A stretch of 36,625 nucleotides of DNA, taken from NCBI GenBank assembly GCA_005881495.1, contig VBHI01000320.1, positions 1 to 36,625 on the forward strand. Direction: 5' to 3'. Shown piece after piece: positions 32,773 through 36,625 of this stretch (positions are counted from its first letter, which is position 1; every line of letters begins with the position of its first letter). The notes under the pieces were generated by a model that was not told the DNA's origin, searched no databases, and worked only from the letters and a program-made list of their open reading frames with translations. Source of the DNA: Chloroflexota bacterium. Its GTDB lineage: Bacteria; Chloroflexota; Ktedonobacteria; Ktedonobacterales; Ktedonobacteraceae. The translations under genes and the position numbers were made by a program.

Positions 32773-34342
32773 AATCTATTCCTCCGCTCAAAATCATCTC
32801 CGTCAGTGTATAGATATCTCCCGCTCCCATCACCAGTACCACGTCCCCAGAACGCAGCATCCCACGCAACAATTGCGCCGTTGCCTGCACACTCCCACCA
32901 TGTAACACCTGTCCGCCTCCCTGCTTGTAGGGGGCCGATTTATCGTGCGCCCCCAATTCATTGCGCCCAGTAACAGGTGCCATCGCTTCTACCAGTTCCC
33001 GCGCGGAAACCAGGCCTGTATCACGATCCCGTGCCGGAAATATATCAGCGATAATCGCTACATCGGCAAGGTCAAACGCTTGTAAAAACTGTCCGAAAAA
33101 AGTCTTTGTGCGACTGAACATGTGCGGCTGGTAGACCGCCACCAGGCGCCGTCCTGGATACCGCCTCCGTGCCGCCTCCAACGTGGCCGCGATTGCAGTT
33201 GGATGGTGCGCGTAATCATCGACCAGCACGATATCCATTGGCTGTCCATTGATCTCTATAGGACCCTGGTTACGAATTTCAAACCGTCTCCTGATGCCAC
33301 TAAAGCCCTCTAACGTCTTCACAATCGTCCCCGCATCGATCCCCAACACACTGGCCACGCTCAGTGCCGCCAGCGCGTTCTGCACATTGTGTATCCCTGG
33401 CAATTGCAGGTGTATGCATCCAGGAGAAACATCTGTAGGAAACGCTTTACCCCAGTGCGAGCGTACGTGGTAACTGGTCTCACCTTCTAACTTCACATCA
33501 TACGCCTCAAAGGTCACCTGGTCTCCTAGAACATTCATCTGCTCTTTTTCTTTAGACGCCGCGTTTAAACCTTTTTGGGCTGCCAATCCCTCCACCGCGT
33601 ACGTCACTACTCTTCCTGGCCAATCTTTCAGCCTCCCCAGCAGTTCAGCACAACCCACGCTATTCGCATTCAAAATGAGCGTTGGTGGCAAAGGCCAGTC
33701 GCCATCCATATCCATGCCCCGCACAAAGTGTTCAAAGCTCGCCAGATAGGCTTCATAATCGGCAAAGAACTCTGGATGCTCGAACTCCACTGACGTAACA
33801 ACCGCCAGTCGTGGATGATAGTGCCAGAAGTTATTATAGAACTCATCAGCCTCGTTCACAAAGTACTGACTCTGACCCAGGCGGTAATTGACGCCGAAAC
33901 GCGGCACAACAGCGCCTACCTCGCAGGTCGGATCAAAGCCCGCGTCCACCAGCATCAGTGCCAGCATAGCCGTCGTGGTGCCCTTGCCATGGACGCCGCT
34001 GACGGAGATCACGCATTTCTCATGCATCAACTCGCCCAGCATCTCCTGCCAGGTAATCATAGGTATGCCGCGCGCGCGCGCCGTCGCCAGTTCCGCATGG
34101 TCCGGGTTCAGCACCAGCGCCGCTGGCACTACCACCAGCCTGTCGATACCCGCCAGGTGATCCGCGCTGTGGCCAATCTCCACTGGCACACCAACACGCT
34201 CCAGTGCGCGCGTCGTTGCCGATGCCTCCATATCGCAGCCGGTCACCTCTACGCTATCGCCGCCGGCCTTGAGTACCATCTGCGCCACCGCCGAGATACC
34301 CTGACCGCCTATACCCATGAAATGTATGCGTGCCTTTTTCAA
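32756..34342 (-). CDS. murC: UDP-N-acetylmuramate--L-alanine ligase MurC
   Basis: 528 aa from a TTG at 34342 that overlaps the murG stop (TTGA) with AAAGGTG upstream. The frame is open to 34678 but that part lies inside murG and has a non-native composition. Features: N-terminal HFMGIGGQGISAVA (UDP-binding domain), the ATP loop SGVHGKGTTT (115-124; the usual form is GTHGKTTT), NEADEF, a central HPEFFADYEAY, and the C-terminal DDYAHHPTAIAATL and QPHMFSRT of MurC. It adds L-Ala to UDP-MurNAc in the cytoplasm. The extra Gly after the P-loop Lys is unusual for MurC and recalls FolC-type loops. Confidence 0.93.
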   Translation of the reverse strand: MKKARIHFMGIGGQGISAVAQMVLKAGGDSVEVTGCDMEASATTRALERVGVPVEIGHSADHLAGIDRLVVVPAALVLNPDHAELATARARGIPMITWQEMLGELMHEKCVISVSGVHGKGTTTAMLALMLVDAGFDPTCEVGAVVPRFGVNYRLGQSQYFVNEADEFYNNFWHYHPRLAVVTSVEFEHPEFFADYEAYLASFEHFVRGMDMDGDWPLPPTLILNANSVGCAELLGRLKDWPGRVVTYAVEGLAAQKGLNAASKEKEQMNVLGDQVTFEAYDVKLEGETSYHVRSHWGKAFPTDVSPGCIHLQLPGIHNVQNALAALSVASVLGIDAGTIVKTLEGFSGIRRRFEIRNQGPIEINGQPMDIVLVDDYAHHPTAIAATLEAARRRYPGRRLVAVYQPHMFSRTKTFFGQFLQAFDLADVAIIADIFPARDRDTGLVSARELVEAMAPVTGRNELGAHDKSAPYKQGGGQVLHGGSVQATAQLLRGMLRSGDVVLVMGAGDIYTLTEMILSGGIDYDFRR

Positions 34343-35499
34343 ATGCTTGCACCTTTGTGTCTCTTCGTCTTTGCCATTTGCGCGACGTTTACTACTTCCG
34401 CTGCGATCTCCTGCGTCGCATCCGGCTTCGCAAAAGTCAGTACAGCCTCCGCCATTGACCGTAAACGCGCCTGCGATCCGATGATCGCTTTCACCCGTTC
34501 CACCAGCTTTCCCGGCTCCATCTCCCCATCCTTGATAACCTCTGCCGCTGCCTTGCGACCAAACATATCCGCGTTGGCTTCCTGCGGCGAACTGCCTATC
34601 GCCGGCGCTAGCGGCACCAGGATACTGGGTTTTCCTAACACAGCCAGCTCGCTCAGCGTTGCCGCCCCGGATCGGCATAACACCAGCGTTGCGGCCTGCA
34701 ATGCCGCTGGCATCTCCGCGTTCAAGTACGGGACCAGTCGATATCGTTTTCTTACCCCTTCATCAAGGTCCGCCATTGCCTGCTCGGATTGCTCCCGCGT
34801 CTCTTCAAAGAGCTGCTTGCCGCTAATCTGCAACACCTGGCAATGCGGCAATAACCTGGGTAGAGCCTCGCACACTACCTGGTTTAAATGCCTCGCCCCC
34901 TGGCTTCCTCCTGTCACTACCAGCAGCGGCGCCACCGCTTCAAATCCCAGCTCCCTGCGCGCCTGTTCCGGCGCAACCTGCCGTATATCCAGCATCTCCT
35001 GCCGCACCGGGTTACCCAGCCACAGCATCTTGCCCGCCCATGTAGGGACCAGGTGTATCGCGTCCTCAAAAGCCACCGATATGCGTGTCGCCAGCGGCGC
35101 AATTAACCTGTTCGATAGGTTTGGCGGTACATCCTGCTGGTGCATCAATAAGGGAACACCGTTCAGCCGTGCCGCCAGGCCCGCCGGTACCGCTACATAT
35201 CCTCCACTCGTAAAGGCAGCGTCCGGCGCAAACTTGCGCACAATGCCCACCGCTTGCGCCATGCCTACCGGTACACGCACCACCCCTGTAATCGTCTCCC
35301 ACGAAATATAGCGGCGTAACTTGCCTGCCTTGATCATGGCGAATGGAAAACCCGCCGCTGGCGCTAATTCTGTCTCCAAGCCATCATCGCTGCCGAGATA
35401 CAAAATCCTGGCCTGGTACTCTTTCTCTAGCAATGTTGCCACGGCAAGGGCCGGGTAGATATGCCCACCGGTGCCTCCACCTGATACGAGTATATTCAT
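34339..35499 (-). CDS. murG: MurG, lipid II synthase
   Basis: 386 aa from ATG 35499; the frame is open to 35625 but MNILVSGGGTGGHIYPALA is the normal start. It transfers GlcNAc from UDP-GlcNAc to lipid I at the inner membrane face. Motifs: GGGTGGH (lipid/phosphate loop), TSGGYVAVPAGLAA, LLMHQQDVPPNLSNRL, GGSQGARHLN (second G loop), CRSGAATLSEL and SSPQEANADMF in the donor site. A structured 98-nt gap separates it from ftsW. Confidence 0.95.
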   Translation of the reverse strand: MNILVSGGGTGGHIYPALAVATLLEKEYQARILYLGSDDGLETELAPAAGFPFAMIKAGKLRRYISWETITGVVRVPVGMAQAVGIVRKFAPDAAFTSGGYVAVPAGLAARLNGVPLLMHQQDVPPNLSNRLIAPLATRISVAFEDAIHLVPTWAGKMLWLGNPVRQEMLDIRQVAPEQARRELGFEAVAPLLVVTGGSQGARHLNQVVCEALPRLLPHCQVLQISGKQLFEETREQSEQAMADLDEGVRKRYRLVPYLNAEMPAALQAATLVLCRSGAATLSELAVLGKPSILVPLAPAIGSSPQEANADMFGRKAAAEVIKDGEMEPGKLVERVKAIIGSQARLRSMAEAVLTFAKPDATQEIAAEVVNVAQMAKTKRHKGASI

Positions 35500-35533
35500 T
35501 CGCTTTTTCCCGGTACCCCCCGGTACTTCCTTA

Positions 35534-35580
35534 CATCCCTGCTGAGCGAAGCTAGACGCGCCAGCGGCGTTGCAGGGATG
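35534..35580. repeat. Inverted repeat in the ftsW-murG gap
   Basis: CATCCCTGC (35534-35542) pairs with GCAGGGATG (35572-35580), 29-nt interior with further short self-complementarity; GGTAC occurs on both sides. It could be an RNA processing or attenuation structure inside the operon, or a dispersed repeat. Confidence 0.4.
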
Positions 35581-35597
35581 GCTTTCAAACGGTACCG

Positions 35598-36625
35598 CTA
35601 CATCTCTTTCCTTCTGGATGACCATCTTCCCTCTACGTTCTTTCGCAAATTCGCTGTAATTGAGCGCCGCGAGAGCGCTGGCGTCTCCGGTTCCTGGATA
35701 TAACGCGAGATGTTCAGTAACACCCCGACAGCCGCCAGCGAAATCACCACCGATGAGCCGCCATAGCTGATGAACGGTAGCGGAACCCCCGTATAGGGAA
35801 TACTGTCCGTTGTGGCTCCCATATTAATTATTGCCTGCAATACCAACCACGTCGTGATCCCCGTCGCCAGCAATGCGCCATAGATATCCTGCGTCCTTCT
35901 TGCCAGGCGAAAACCGCGAAACGCCAGGAACAAGAAGAGAAAAATCACCAGTCCACACCCGATATAACCCAACTCTTCACCTAGAATGGCGAAGATCGAG
36001 TCCGTAAACGGTAAAGGCAGGTAGCCCGTCTTCTGCCGGCTCGCCCCCAGCCCTAACCCGAACAATCCACCTGAACCCAGCGCCAATAACGATTGATAGA
36101 GCTGCAAGTTGATATCCGTTACGTGCTTAAACGGGTCTAGAAATCCTATCAACCGCAGGTAGCGGTAGCCCTTACTAAATGCCTCGACTAAGAAAATTAA
36201 CCCTCCGCAGGCCATTGCTAGTAGAAACTGCACAATATTGGCCCCCGCCGTAAAGAACATGGTCGTCGCGAAACCCGCGATGATAATCGTTGTGCCCATA
36301 TCGTTTTCCAACAGCACCAGCCCCAGTACTACTCCGACCAGGATTACAAACGGCGCCAGGCCGTAAAGAAATGTGCTCACCTGGTTCCCTTTGCGCGCCA
36401 ACCAGTCCGCAATGTACAGCGCCAGGATCAGTTTGGCTAACTCACTCGGCTGAAACGAGAGAAACGAGCCAAATGTTAACCAGCGTGACGCCCCGAACGC
36501 GCTCCTGCCAAATATAAGTACAATGACGAGCAGCGGCAGAATAATCACCATACCGACTATCGAGTAGCGCCGCCATTGGCGATAATCTATACGCATGGTG
36601 ATCAGCATAACGATCACACCCATTA
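35598..36625 (-). CDS. ftsW: Septal peptidoglycan polymerase FtsW (partial, N-terminus beyond window)
   Basis: At least 341 residues of the SEDS family. Visible: VMLITMRIDYRQWRRYS, SFQPSELAKLILALYIADWLARK, LLENDMGTTIIIAGF (with the catalytic-type Asp), QLYQSLLALGSGGLFGLGLGASRQKTGYLPLPFTDSIFAILGEELGYIG, and the end PYTGVPLPFISYGGSSVV. The Met at 36623 is internal; the first two or three helices lie outside the window. It heads the wall/division cluster seen here. Confidence 0.93.
   Translation of the reverse strand, partial: MGVIVMLITMRIDYRQWRRYSIVGMVIILPLLVIVLIFGRSAFGASRWLTFGSFLSFQPSELAKLILALYIADWLARKGNQVSTFLYGLAPFVILVGVVLGLVLLENDMGTTIIIAGFATTMFFTAGANIVQFLLAMACGGLIFLVEAFSKGYRYLRLIGFLDPFKHVTDINLQLYQSLLALGSGGLFGLGLGASRQKTGYLPLPFTDSIFAILGEELGYIGCGLVIFLFLFLAFRGFRLARRTQDIYGALLATGITTWLVLQAIINMGATTDSIPYTGVPLPFISYGGSSVVISLAAVGVLLNISRYIQEPETPALSRRSITANLRKNVEGRWSSRRKEM

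Noticed and set aside
34343..34678. 112-residue N-terminal extension of MurC
   Set aside because: It lies entirely within murG in another frame; the TTG at 34342 fits the family start and has a ribosome site.
33815..35311. 498-codon open frame on the plus strand
   Set aside because: It is antisense to murC and murG, which have full family motifs; its translation is low-complexity with no family match.

Overview
The window reads as a chromosomal segment of an aerobic, filamentous-type Chloroflexota, most likely class Ktedonobacteria. This is an inference from gene content, since no rRNA or tRNA gene is present. The clues are a caa3-type oxidase with a cytochrome c domain on subunit II, a CtaA-CtaB fusion, a System I (Ccm) cytochrome c maturation operon with a Cys-type CcmE, a TnpB-only IS element, and GC-rich dispersed intergenic repeats. 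Base composition is moderate and almost every gene is tightly packed.

Region 1 (1-9694, minus strand) is respiratory regulation and cytochrome c maturation. A 662-residue protein combines PAS, histidine kinase, degenerate receiver and winged helix. Next come a membrane-anchored receiver protein, CcmG, a CopD-like protein, CcmE, CcmF, CcmH, a CcmI-like protein, a secreted/membrane carboxypeptidase-regulatory-like protein, and CcmA cut by the window edge. Region 2 (9877-13161) holds a DUF2252 protein and a membrane protein with a permuted papain-like domain plus a zinc-ribbon membrane protein. Region 3 (13413-18275, minus) is the oxidase operon ctaG-coxB-coxA-cox4-coxC. Region 4 (18500-22342) has an extended SDR, a long convergent terminator, and an operon of NHL-type lipoprotein plus two CoA-transferase subunits. 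Region 5 (about 22362-23961) is a TnpB-type IS abutting an MFS transporter remnant. Region 6 (24100-27613, plus) has ctaAB, SCO and a Cox4-like/BON fusion. Region 7 (27693-36625, minus) is a division and cell-wall cluster in the order ftsW-murG-murC-murB-ftsQ-ftsA-ftsZ.

Regions 1, 3 and 6 make one functional set: heme export and attachment to cytochrome c, heme A synthesis, copper delivery (SCO, CtaG) and the oxidase itself. A 17-19 bp box with an 11-bp internal repeat lies upstream of the receiver/ccm operon, of coxB and, more divergently, of ctaAB. In each case it sits exactly 41 nt upstream of a -10-like hexamer. This suggests one regulator, perhaps the winged-helix kinase encoded here, controls the three sets.

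The main anomaly in the housekeeping part is murB. It has a strong ribosome site and a normal N-terminus in one frame, but the rest of the protein lies in another frame and about 30 residues around the expected GGPA segment are missing.
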